Shown one piece after another: positions 1 through 5,614 of a stretch of 5,743 nt of DNA. Origin of the DNA: Ferruginibacter sp. (GTDB lineage: Bacteria > Bacteroidota > Bacteroidia > Chitinophagales > Chitinophagaceae); assembly GCA_025362765.1 (NCBI GenBank), contig JANYFI010000565.1, positions 1 to 5,743 of the forward strand, written 5' to 3'. The position numbers were made by a program, and so were the translations under genes. The notes beneath the pieces are model-generated. The model saw only the letters and a program-made list of their open reading frames with translations. It did not search any database and had not been told where the DNA came from. Each line of letters begins with the position of its first letter. Position 1 is the first letter of the stretch.

Positions 1-2
1 TT

Positions 3-2405
3 TTGCGACTGCAATTGGCGTGTTTCCTGGTATTTGGGTTGCTATTATCTGCTGATAATGTTGTAGCGCAAATGCCGGTAAAAGATGTTATTGAAAAAAA
101 ATTTGATGATTGGCGGCAGAATAATTTACAGGAAAAAATCTATCTGCATACAGATAAAAAGAAATACCTGGCAGGCGAAATTTGCTGGTTTAAAATGTAC
201 AATGTAAATGGCTATACACACCAGCTGATTGATTTTGGTAAAGTAGGCTATGTGGAAGTGCTGGATAAAAATAATGAGCCTGTTTTGCAGGCAAAAATCG
301 CACTGGAAAAAGGATTGGGAAACGGATCATTTTATTTACCGCTAAATCTTGCCACGGGCATCTATAAAATAAGGGCTTACACTAACTGGATGAAAAATTT
401 CGGCCCCGGTTATTTTTTTGAAAAAGAACTGACTATTATTAATATTCAAAAAAGTGAAACGAAAAACGCGGCAACCGCCAAGGCTGTTTATGACATTGGC
501 TTTTTTCCGGAAGGAGGAAATCTTATTAGCGGAATTAAAAGTAAAGTTGGTTTTAAAGTAAATGACCAGTGGGGACAAGGCGCAAATTTCACCGGAATAT
601 TGTTGAATGAAAAGGGCGATACCATCATCAGTTTTAGTCCGCTTAAAGTTGGAATGGGCAATTTTACATTTACCCCGGCAGCAGGTGCGCAATACCGGGC
701 CGTTGTAAATTTACCTGACGGCGTACAGCAGGTAAAGCCGCTGCCGGCCGCGGTTAACAAAGGCTATTCACTACAGCTTAACCGGAACCTGCAAGGGCAG
801 CTTTCAATAAAAGTGCAGACAAAGGAAGTAGCCAACGGTCACCGCGTGTACCTTTTTGTACATACCCGAAATATTATAAAAGTTTTTTTGCAGGAAATAC
901 TTCAAAACGGTGAAGCTGAGTTTTTAACAGATGAAGCGAAGCTGGAGGATGGTATATCACAGTTAACACTTTTTAATAATGATGGGCAACCAGTGTGCGA
1001 ACGGCTATATTTTAAACAACCGCAGCATACACTGCTGATTACCGCAGTAGCAGATCAACCCGTGTATGGATTGCGAAAAAAAATAATAATAGCGGTGAAT
1101 GCTGCGGGTGAACAGAGGCATGCTGCAGAGGCAAATATGTCGATGGCTGTATATAAAATAGACTCCACTTTAGCTGGAAAACAATGCAGCATAAACGATT
1201 ACCTTTTGCTTACCTCCGATATAAAAGGTGTGGTAGAATCACCTGGATATTATTTTTTGAAGGGCAATGATACTGTAGTGGAGGCCGCGGATAACTTAAT
1301 GCTTACGCAGGGCTGGCGGCGGTTTAATTGGGACAAAGTGTTGCAAAATGATAGGGAGCCTTTTCGTTTTTTACCTGAACTGTATGGGCATATTATTAAT
1401 GGGAAAGTCACGCCGCTTCGTGCAGGCATGCCTGTAAAAGATATTCCCGCCTACCTTACTGTGCCGGGGATACGGACACAGTTTCAAACCGCTACAACAG
1501 ATTCAAATGGCAACATAAAATTCGACATGAAAAATCTGTACAGTGATGGTGACATCATTGTACAAACCAATAACGAGAAAGACAGTGGGTATCATATTGA
1601 AGTTGATGCCCCATTTTTTAAGGACTATTCACGAAAACCATTGAGTGCTTTTGTAGATTTTCAACAAAATAATGCGCTGTTAAAAAGATATATTTCGTCG
1701 CAGGTACAGAATGTCTTTTTGTATAACCAGCTAAATCATCTGACAGAAATAGTTGCGGACACTACAGCATTTTATGGCAAGCCAGATGCAACTTACCTCC
1801 TGGACAATTACGTGCGTTTTACCACAATGGAAGAAATTTTCAGGGAATATGTTTTGGAAGTAAACGTAAGAAAACACGGCGGCAAGTTTTATCTGCCGAT
1901 GTACGACGAAGGATCAAAAAATCTTTTTTCAACATCCCCGCTGGTATTGCTCGACGGCCTGCCCGTGTTTAACCTGGATAAAATAATGAGCTATGATCCG
2001 CTTAAAATCAGGAAGCTGGAAGTGATGAGCCGTAAATATTTTTTGAGGGATAATTCTTTCGATGGCATTATAAATCTTACCACCTATAAAGGAGATTTAG
2101 ATGGGTTCGAAATAGATAACAGGGCCGAAATGCTCAATTATGAAGGCCTGCAGGCAAAGCGTGAATTTTACTCGCCGTTATATGCAACTGACCTGCAACA
2201 GCAAAGCCGTTTACCCGATTTTAGAAATCTATTATTGTGGTTGCCAGATTTAAATACAAATAGGAAAGGAAATACTGGCGCAGAATTTTATACTTCAGAT
2301 GTGCCCGGCAAATACGCTGTAGTAATTGAAGGTCTTGGAAAAGAAGGTACCGCAGGCGAATGCATCTCTTATTTTGAAGTTAAAAAACCAGTAGTGGAAA
2401 AATGA
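3..2405 (+). CDS. Large exported protein, MG2-like N-terminus and TonB-plug-like segment (5' partial)
   Basis: The reading frame is open from the left edge. Counting the TTG at position 3 as residue 1, residues 1-22 form a hydrophobic signal peptide with likely cleavage at VVA|Q (22/23). TTG is probably not the real start, which should lie just outside the window. Residues 44-64 (IYLHTDKKKYLAGEICWFK region) resemble the MG2/alpha-2-macroglobulin-like opening of many large Bacteroidota envelope proteins. Other hallmarks I associate with this group are FFPEGG (167-172), GMGNFTFTP (217-225) and LTQGWRRFNW (434-443). Residues about 647-700 (LVLLDGLPV, then DGIINLTTY) resemble a TonB-receptor plug, but only about 100 residues follow, so there is no transmembrane barrel. 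It therefore cannot be a complete TonB-dependent receptor. The likely location is the periplasm or cell surface, and the role is unknown. It converges on the phosphodiesterase gene, with 108 bp between the two stop codons. Confidence 0.85.
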   Translation: MRLQLACFLVFGLLLSADNVVAQMPVKDVIEKKFDDWRQNNLQEKIYLHTDKKKYLAGEICWFKMYNVNGYTHQLIDFGKVGYVEVLDKNNEPVLQAKIALEKGLGNGSFYLPLNLATGIYKIRAYTNWMKNFGPGYFFEKELTIINIQKSETKNAATAKAVYDIGFFPEGGNLISGIKSKVGFKVNDQWGQGANFTGILLNEKGDTIISFSPLKVGMGNFTFTPAAGAQYRAVVNLPDGVQQVKPLPAAVNKGYSLQLNRNLQGQLSIKVQTKEVANGHRVYLFVHTRNIIKVFLQEILQNGEAEFLTDEAKLEDGISQLTLFNNDGQPVCERLYFKQPQHTLLITAVADQPVYGLRKKIIIAVNAAGEQRHAAEANMSMAVYKIDSTLAGKQCSINDYLLLTSDIKGVVESPGYYFLKGNDTVVEAADNLMLTQGWRRFNWDKVLQNDREPFRFLPELYGHIINGKVTPLRAGMPVKDIPAYLTVPGIRTQFQTATTDSNGNIKFDMKNLYSDGDIIVQTNNEKDSGYHIEVDAPFFKDYSRKPLSAFVDFQQNNALLKRYISSQVQNVFLYNQLNHLTEIVADTTAFYGKPDATYLLDNYVRFTTMEEIFREYVLEVNVRKHGGKFYLPMYDEGSKNLFSTSPLVLLDGLPVFNLDKIMSYDPLKIRKLEVMSRKYFLRDNSFDGIINLTTYKGDLDGFEIDNRAEMLNYEGLQAKREFYSPLYATDLQQQSRLPDFRNLLLWLPDLNTNRKGNTGAEFYTSDVPGKYAVVIEGLGKEGTAGECISYFEVKKPVVEK

Positions 2406-2412
2406 TATTTAT

Positions 2413-2426
2413 GCTATGGCCATAGC
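2413..2426. repeat. Perfect 14-bp palindrome GCTATGGCCATAGC
   Basis: The sequence GCTATGGCCATAGC equals its own reverse complement. It starts 8 bp after the stop codon of the large exported-protein gene, in the gap between two convergent genes. As RNA it could fold as a 5-bp stem (GCTAT/ATAGC) with a GGCC loop. No T-run follows on either strand, so it does not look like a standard intrinsic terminator. It could be a weak bidirectional transcript end or a dimeric-protein site, or it may be chance. Confidence 0.5.
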
Positions 2427-2452
2427 TTGATGACGAAATTGTATAAACCGTT

Positions 2453-2527
2453 TTAGGCAATGGCTTCTTTCTTCAAATCATCTTTAAAATAATGCATCGC
2501 TCTTGTGATATGATTACGATTTTTTTG
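2453..2527 (-). pseudogene. Possible C-terminal gene scrap downstream of the phosphodiesterase gene
   Basis: On the minus strand, in a different frame from the phosphodiesterase gene, 24 codons run from just after a TAG at 2528-2530 to a TAA at 2453-2455. The last part reads ITRAMHYFKDDLKKEAIA. The charged, helix-like composition and ordinary codon choice resemble the tail of a real protein rather than spacer DNA. There is no start of its own beyond an internal ATG (2495-2497). I do not recognise a family. It may be the remnant of a deleted gene or chance. Confidence 0.18.
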
Positions 2528-3338
2528 CTACTATAGACATTTCACTTGTTAAAAATGCTCTAAGCCTGTTTATTTTGTCTGTGTTGATGAGGTCTACATT
2601 ACACTTCAATAATTCGCTCCAAACTTTTGTTTTATCGGGCGAACCCCATAAGCGAACTTTTCTGCCGTTTTTATGCGCCTGTAATACAAAATATTCCAGT
2701 CGCTGTATATCACTGTCAGAAATGCGGCCTTTGCCTTTCCATTTTACCAGGCTTGAATATTTGCAACTGGCTACCCGGTAAATATTGGTCGTCGAGTCCT
2801 GGCCTGCCTGCGTAAGATCTTCATCCAAAAAGGCAAGCCGGTTTTCTTCACCCGTCAGCAGGTTGTAAGGTTTATGGCCGGTGATTACTACCGATACATT
2901 CCGCATGATAAGCTCTCCGTTTTGATAGCCGGATAAAATGGTCTTGTACTTTTGCAATAGTAATGACAGCACCTTATAGGTTTTCTCAGCATTTGATTTT
3001 ACATCAATCATCAGCGTCAGCTGGCTGTCTGCATTTGCGGCATTTGTTGCATTGTTATTTACGTATTGCAGCAGCGGCTTCAAATAAAGTTCCTCCAGGG
3101 TTCTTTTATTTTTAAAATAAGGAAGAATATGAGTAACAATTAGTTTGCCGTTCTTTAGATATACATCCGCTTCAACATAGGTAAAACCATTGTCCAATGC
3201 ATCCAGCAGCGGCCTTCTATGCCAGTAATCATTGTGGGCATAAGCATTGGGTAGAATAACGTTTTGAGAGAGCACTGTTGTTGCAGAGAATGAAATTATC
3301 ATGACAACAAGCGTGGTGCAAAGCTTTCGGTAGTTCAT
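2514..3338 (-). CDS. Secreted PI-PLC/GDPD-superfamily phosphodiesterase-like protein
   Basis: This 274-residue protein starts at ATG 3336-3338 and has a signal peptide over residues 1-24 (hydrophobic LVVMIISFSATTVLS, likely cleavage before Gln25). The mature protein opens with the phosphodiesterase TIM-barrel signature: AHND (His35), RPLLDAL, VEADV (Glu56, Asp58) and LIVTH (His70). RTLEELYLKPL (79-89), LMIDVK (109-114, Asp112) and a closing RLWGSPDKTKVW...NVDLINTD block follow. The pattern fits the AIM6-like branch of the PI-PLC/GDPD superfamily better than classical GlpQ, which has HRG and HD motifs. The residue after His70 is Ile, where glycerophosphodiesterases usually have Asp. Family knowledge suggests metal-dependent phosphodiester cleavage of a lipid-derived or related substrate outside the cytoplasm, but the substrate cannot be read from sequence. 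The length is normal and the C-terminus appears complete. It is transcribed alone, divergent from the thioredoxin/ApbE operon. Confidence 0.85.
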   Translation of the reverse strand: MNYRKLCTTLVVMIISFSATTVLSQNVILPNAYAHNDYWHRRPLLDALDNGFTYVEADVYLKNGKLIVTHILPYFKNKRTLEELYLKPLLQYVNNNATNAANADSQLTLMIDVKSNAEKTYKVLSLLLQKYKTILSGYQNGELIMRNVSVVITGHKPYNLLTGEENRLAFLDEDLTQAGQDSTTNIYRVASCKYSSLVKWKGKGRISDSDIQRLEYFVLQAHKNGRKVRLWGSPDKTKVWSELLKCNVDLINTDKINRLRAFLTSEMSIVAKKS

Positions 3339-3360
3339 TTATGGACAATAATTTATTTAG

Positions 3361-3368
3361 CAAACATA
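3361..3368 (-). promoter_or_regulatory. Candidate Bacteroidota -7 box for the phosphodiesterase gene
   Basis: Read on the minus strand this is TATGTTTG, a match to the Bacteroidota TAnnTTTG -7 element. It ends 22 nt before the ATG, which would give a leader of roughly 15-20 nt. No good TTG/TTTG -33 element lies at the usual 17-23 nt distance, although two TTTG motifs lie closer. No Shine-Dalgarno sequence is visible in the leader, which is AT-rich as is usual in this phylum. Confidence 0.35.
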
Positions 3369-3553
3369 TATTTATCAAACCAAACCTACACCCCTTAATT
3401 GAGTGATAACATACAAATAACTTAAAATCATTTTTACCTTTTTTTGCAACATAGCTGCACTGGGCAATGCTTTTTAAATAGCGGGTTATTGCATTTCGTT
3501 GATAGCTGCCAACCCTTGCTGCAAAAGAACTTCCTATTAAAATATAACGACAC

Positions 3554-3611
3554 CATGCAGGTTTTATTGCAAAGGATTTGTTCACATTTAATACAGGTTT
3601 TTCATGCAGGT
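3554..3611 (+). repeat. Repeated CATGCAGGT and CAGGTTTT boxes
   Basis: CATGCAGGT occurs at 3554-3562 and again at 3603-3611. CAGGTTTT occurs at 3558-3565 and 3594-3601. CAGGT therefore appears three times within 54 bp. The boxes lie in the middle of the divergent intergenic region. They could be operator half-sites or eroded repeat copies. Chance is possible for motifs this short. Confidence 0.35.
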
Positions 3612-3617
3612 ATTAAA
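3587..3617. repeat. 8-bp inverted repeat TTTAATAC/GTATTAAA
   Basis: TTTAATAC (3587-3594) is the exact reverse complement of GTATTAAA (3610-3617), with a 15-nt spacer. It overlaps the CAGGT boxes. It could be a regulator-binding dyad or a small hairpin. No T-run directly follows the stem, so a terminator role is unlikely. Confidence 0.4.
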
Positions 3618-3634
3618 ATGTTAAAAATGTTATT

Positions 3635-3754
3635 TTAATAAAGATAACCGGCAATATTATTAATGTCATTTTTTTTTAAGCCAATACTGCCTAATTGGTC
3701 AATTATTCTGAAAATTATCGCCCGGCTCCCAACCATTTTGTAAGAGCTGACATC
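3635..3754 (-). pseudogene. Possible gene relic, same frame as the relic at 3761-3934
   Basis: This open stretch of 39 codons is in the same minus-strand frame as the relic at 3761-3934, separated from it only by the codons TAA GAA TAA. The translation includes MVGSRAIIFRIIDQLGSIGL, which mixes hydrophobic and charged residues like a folded protein. An internal ATG would give 33 residues. I recognise no family, and the length does not exclude chance. Confidence 0.15.
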
Positions 3755-3760
3755 TTATTC

Positions 3761-3934
3761 TTAGCATTTGATTAACCTTGATTTCGCTTGCAGTAAGTTA
3801 CTTTCATAGAGGGTGCATTTCAAATTGTTGCTGTCCTCATTGCCCACGGCCTCAAAAGTATAGCGACCATCTGAAATGCACACGTTAAAGAAACTGAAAT
3901 TTACGGGGAGATAATTAAACCCTTCATTTTTTGG
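3761..3934 (-). pseudogene. Possible protein-coding relic (57 codons, no start codon)
   Basis: On the minus strand, 57 codons are open between TAG (3935-3937) and TAA (3761-3763), with no ATG. The translation contains FNYLPVNFSFF, then CISDGRYTFEAVGNEDSNN, then LKCTLYESNLLQAKSRL. Its balanced composition (Gly, Asp, Asn, aromatics, three scattered Cys) and varied third codon positions look more like real protein than AT-rich spacer. The absence of a start argues for a truncated or decayed gene, or for chance. I do not recognise the family. A 10-bp inverted repeat lies within it. Confidence 0.25.
3813..3881. repeat. 10-bp perfect inverted repeat GTGCATTTCA/TGAAATGCAC
   Basis: GTGCATTTCA at 3813-3822 and TGAAATGCAC at 3872-3881 are exact reverse complements separated by 49 nt. 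The outer bases 3811 (G) and 3883 (C) would also pair after one mismatch. It lies 92-160 bp upstream of the thioredoxin start. It could be the ends of a tiny mobile-element remnant, a closing stem of a structured leader RNA, or paired operator half-sites. No target-site duplication is obvious. Confidence 0.45.
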
Positions 3935-3972
3935 CTAATTTTTTTTAAAAAAATGGTGCGTTAAAACTAATT

Positions 3973-4416
3973 ATGAAAAAAACATTGTTATTGCTGGTTA
4001 TAATTGTTAGTTGTATGTCGTTTATCGACTGGCATAATAATATGGACGAAGCCAAGGCTATAGCCAGGAAAGAACACAAACATATTTTGCTTAATTTTTC
4101 CGGGTCAGACTGGTGTGGGCCCTGTATCAGGCTGCACAAAGAAATATTGGGCAGCGAAGCGTTTCAGCAATTTGCTGATGCCAGTCTTGTGTTGGTAAAT
4201 GCCGATTTTCCAAGAGCAAAAAAGAACCAATTATCCAAAGATCAGCAAAAGAGGAATGAGGTACTGGCGGATCAATACAATTCAAAAGGAGATTTTCCAC
4301 TCACGTTGCTGCTAAACGAAAACGGAAAAGTAGTAAAACAATGGGAAGGGTATCCCAAGGACTCCCCCGAAGAATTTACAGAAGAAGTTAAGTTCGCAAT
4401 TGACCAGGATAAATAA
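3973..4416 (+). CDS. Exported thioredoxin-like protein (WCGPC), first gene of the redox operon
   Basis: This 147-residue protein has an N-terminal export signal (MKK then LLLLVIIV). IVSC at 11-14 fits a lipobox, so Cys14 may be lipidated, although the signal is short for a lipoprotein. The thioredoxin fold begins near residue 24. The active site WCGPC is at 47-51 (Cys48, Cys51) and the cis-proline is Pro109 in GDFPLTLLL. The NFSGSDWCGPC context and the NADFPR segment resemble the DsbD-gamma/thioredoxin_7 type of envelope thioredoxin-like proteins. It likely acts in the periplasm as a thiol-disulfide reductase or oxidase. Its partner is unknown, but the cysteine-tailed lipoprotein two genes downstream is an obvious candidate. 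No Shine-Dalgarno sequence precedes the ATG. It ends 5 bp before the ApbE gene, so the two are almost certainly co-transcribed. Confidence 0.88.
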   Translation: MKKTLLLLVIIVSCMSFIDWHNNMDEAKAIARKEHKHILLNFSGSDWCGPCIRLHKEILGSEAFQQFADASLVLVNADFPRAKKNQLSKDQQKRNEVLADQYNSKGDFPLTLLLNENGKVVKQWEGYPKDSPEEFTEEVKFAIDQDK

Positions 4417-4421
4417 CGGCC

Positions 4422-5354
4422 ATGCAACCAAAAAAGATATTTAAAGTAGCCACAAAATTAATGGGTAACCGTTTTGAAATTAGTGTAGTGGCAAGGGAAG
4501 AAAGCGGGGCAATGCAATGTATCAACGCAGCCATTGATGAAATAAAAAGAATTGAAAAACTGCTGACAACGTTTAATGACGACAGTGAAACAAACCTGAT
4601 TAACCGACACGCAGGTATTACTCCAGTTAAAGTGAGTGAAGAAACTTTTCAGTTAATCGAAAGGTCAATTAGAATTTCTGCTTTAACACAGGGTGCGTTT
4701 GACATTACTTATGGTTCGATAGACAAAAGCCTTTGGAATTTTGATACCACAATGAATGCCTTGCCGGATAAAGAGACGGCCCGTGAAATGGTAAAGCTCA
4801 TCAATTACAGAAATATTGTTTTGGATAAAGAGGAGCAAACGGTTTTTTTAAAAGAGAAAGGAATAAGAATTGGTTTTGGCGGCATAGGAAAAGGATATGC
4901 TGCAGAAATGGCCAAGCGGGTGATGGTAAAAGCAGGAGTGGAGAGTGGTATAGTAAATGCCTCTGGCGACCTTACTGCGTGGGGCTTGCAACCCGATAGC
5001 GAAGAATGGACCATTGGTATCGCCGATCCAAATGTATCAGGCCAGGTATTTTCTTTTATTAAGATTACCGGCCTTGCAGTAGCTACGTCGGGTAACTATG
5101 AAAAATTTGTACTGATAGACGGGAAAAAATATTCCCACACCATTAATCCCAGAACGGGATTACCTGTTACCGGAATAAAAAGTGTGACGATTATAACAAA
5201 GAACGCTGAGATAGCAGACGCCATGGCTACGCCGGTGACCATCATGGGGATAAAAGCAGGGCTTGGTATGATCAACCAGATTAAAGACATGGAAGCAGTG
5301 ATTGTAGACGATCAGGACAAAATATATACGTCAGCAAATATTCACATCAATTAA
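4422..5354 (+). CDS. apbE: FAD:protein FMN transferase (ApbE family), no visible export signal
   Basis: ApbE enzymes cleave FAD and attach FMN covalently to a Thr or Ser of target proteins in a Mg2+-dependent reaction. Family motifs appear in order over 310 residues: MGNRFEISV (14-22), a helix leading to TNLINRHAG (57-65), TQGAFDITYG (89-98), GFGGIGKGYA (151-160), NASGDL (179-184), ATSGNYEKF (221-229), HTINPRTGLP (239-248) and the metal-site block ADAMATPVTIMG (265-276, Asp266 and Thr270). The protein is close to the usual catalytic-domain length and looks intact. The N-terminus (MQPKKIFKVATKLMG) has no hydrophobic segment or lipobox, unlike many ApbE proteins, which are periplasmic lipoproteins. 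This suggests a cytoplasmic enzyme or non-standard export. Met14 is an alternative start but would not add a signal. The gene lies 5 bp after the thioredoxin gene and 10 bp before the DUF4266 gene. Confidence 0.94.
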   Translation: MQPKKIFKVATKLMGNRFEISVVAREESGAMQCINAAIDEIKRIEKLLTTFNDDSETNLINRHAGITPVKVSEETFQLIERSIRISALTQGAFDITYGSIDKSLWNFDTTMNALPDKETAREMVKLINYRNIVLDKEEQTVFLKEKGIRIGFGGIGKGYAAEMAKRVMVKAGVESGIVNASGDLTAWGLQPDSEEWTIGIADPNVSGQVFSFIKITGLAVATSGNYEKFVLIDGKKYSHTINPRTGLPVTGIKSVTIITKNAEIADAMATPVTIMGIKAGLGMINQIKDMEAVIVDDQDKIYTSANIHIN

Positions 5355-5364
5355 CAGGATAATT

Positions 5365-5589
5365 ATGAACAGAAAAATCATTGCCGACCTTGTACTGGCA
5401 ACCTTATTTGTTACAGGCGCTACTTCTTGTACTACGGTAAAAGAATACCAGAAAAATAAATTAAACGATTCCGAAATGAGCCTTTCAGCAAGGAAGATTG
5501 AAAAGACAGAACAGAATTTTCAGTCTTACCGGGAAGCTGCTTCAGGAGCCAATGGCGGTAAAACCGGTGGAGGATGCGGGTGTAATTAA
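5365..5589 (+). CDS. Small DUF4266-family lipoprotein ending in GGGCGCN
   Basis: This 74-residue precursor has a signal segment (residues 1-21) with ATSC at 19-22, consistent with lipoprotein cleavage and a lipidated Cys22. The mature part is only about 53 residues. It has a charged helical stretch (LSARKIEKTEQNFQSYREA), a Gly-rich linker and the terminal GGGCGCN (Cys71, Cys73). Leu-x-Asp-x-x-Met followed by an SYREAASG-like block and GGGCGCN matches my recollection of DUF4266. Its function is unknown. The CxC tail could bind metal, form or exchange disulfides, or carry a modification. It follows the ApbE gene by 10 bp, with AGGA (5356-5359) placed as a Shine-Dalgarno sequence 5 nt before the ATG, unusual in this window. 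A TGAT sequence in the signal (17-20) and SGAN in the linker resemble ApbE target motifs but are poor candidates. Confidence 0.82.
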   Translation: MNRKIIADLVLATLFVTGATSCTTVKEYQKNKLNDSEMSLSARKIEKTEQNFQSYREAASGANGGKTGGGCGCN

Positions 5590-5614
5590 TTTATTAAAAT
5601 TTAACAGCCAATAG

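Larger units (their letters stand above)
3339..3972. other. 634-bp divergent intergenic region without a convincing intact gene
   Basis: This region separates the minus-strand phosphodiesterase gene from the plus-strand redox operon, so it must hold both promoters. The phosphodiesterase side has the -7 box at 3361-3368. On the operon side I see no clear TAnnTTTG/TTTG pair, only AT-rich DNA with a T8A7 tract (3939-3953) about 20 bp before the thioredoxin ATG. A weak stem GGGTT/AACCC (3483-3487, 3511-3515) and an imperfect GGCAATATT/AATACTGCC pair (3650-3658, 3683-3691) are also present. No tRNA, rRNA or CRISPR array is recognisable. Short open frames occur on both strands. Those at 3761-3934 and 3635-3754 (-) look most protein-like and may be relics. 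Confidence 0.6.

Noticed and set aside
342..760. Two minus-strand open frames inside the large exported-protein gene
   Set aside because: They are antisense shadows of a continuous, motif-bearing plus-strand gene.
3229..3585. Minus-strand open frame of 118 codons overlapping the start of the phosphodiesterase gene
   Set aside because: It overlaps the signal-peptide region of a well-supported gene in another frame, has no recognisable domain and is rich in Cys and His in a way typical of shadow frames. A decayed-gene origin for its upstream half cannot be excluded.
3444..3638. Plus-strand open frame of 64 codons in the intergenic region
   Set aside because: No signal peptide, domain or ribosome-binding context is visible. 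The composition is unremarkable, and it lies antisense to equally open minus-strand frames.
3681..3698. CCAAT/ATTGG hairpin next to a T-run as an intrinsic terminator
   Set aside because: The T-run precedes the stem on the plus strand and becomes an A-run after it on the minus strand, so neither orientation has the required stem followed by U-run order.
3940..3953. T7A7 self-complementary tract just before the thioredoxin gene
   Set aside because: Homopolymer tracts like this are common in AT-rich leaders. There is no GC stem, so I do not call a terminator or regulatory hairpin.
4805..5290. Two minus-strand open frames inside the ApbE gene
   Set aside because: They are antisense to conserved ApbE motifs and have no features of their own.
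5413..5424. TGAT sequence in the DUF4266 precursor as an ApbE flavinylation site
   Set aside because: It sits directly before the lipidated cysteine, inside the signal segment that is removed on maturation, and it lacks the usual upstream Dxx context.
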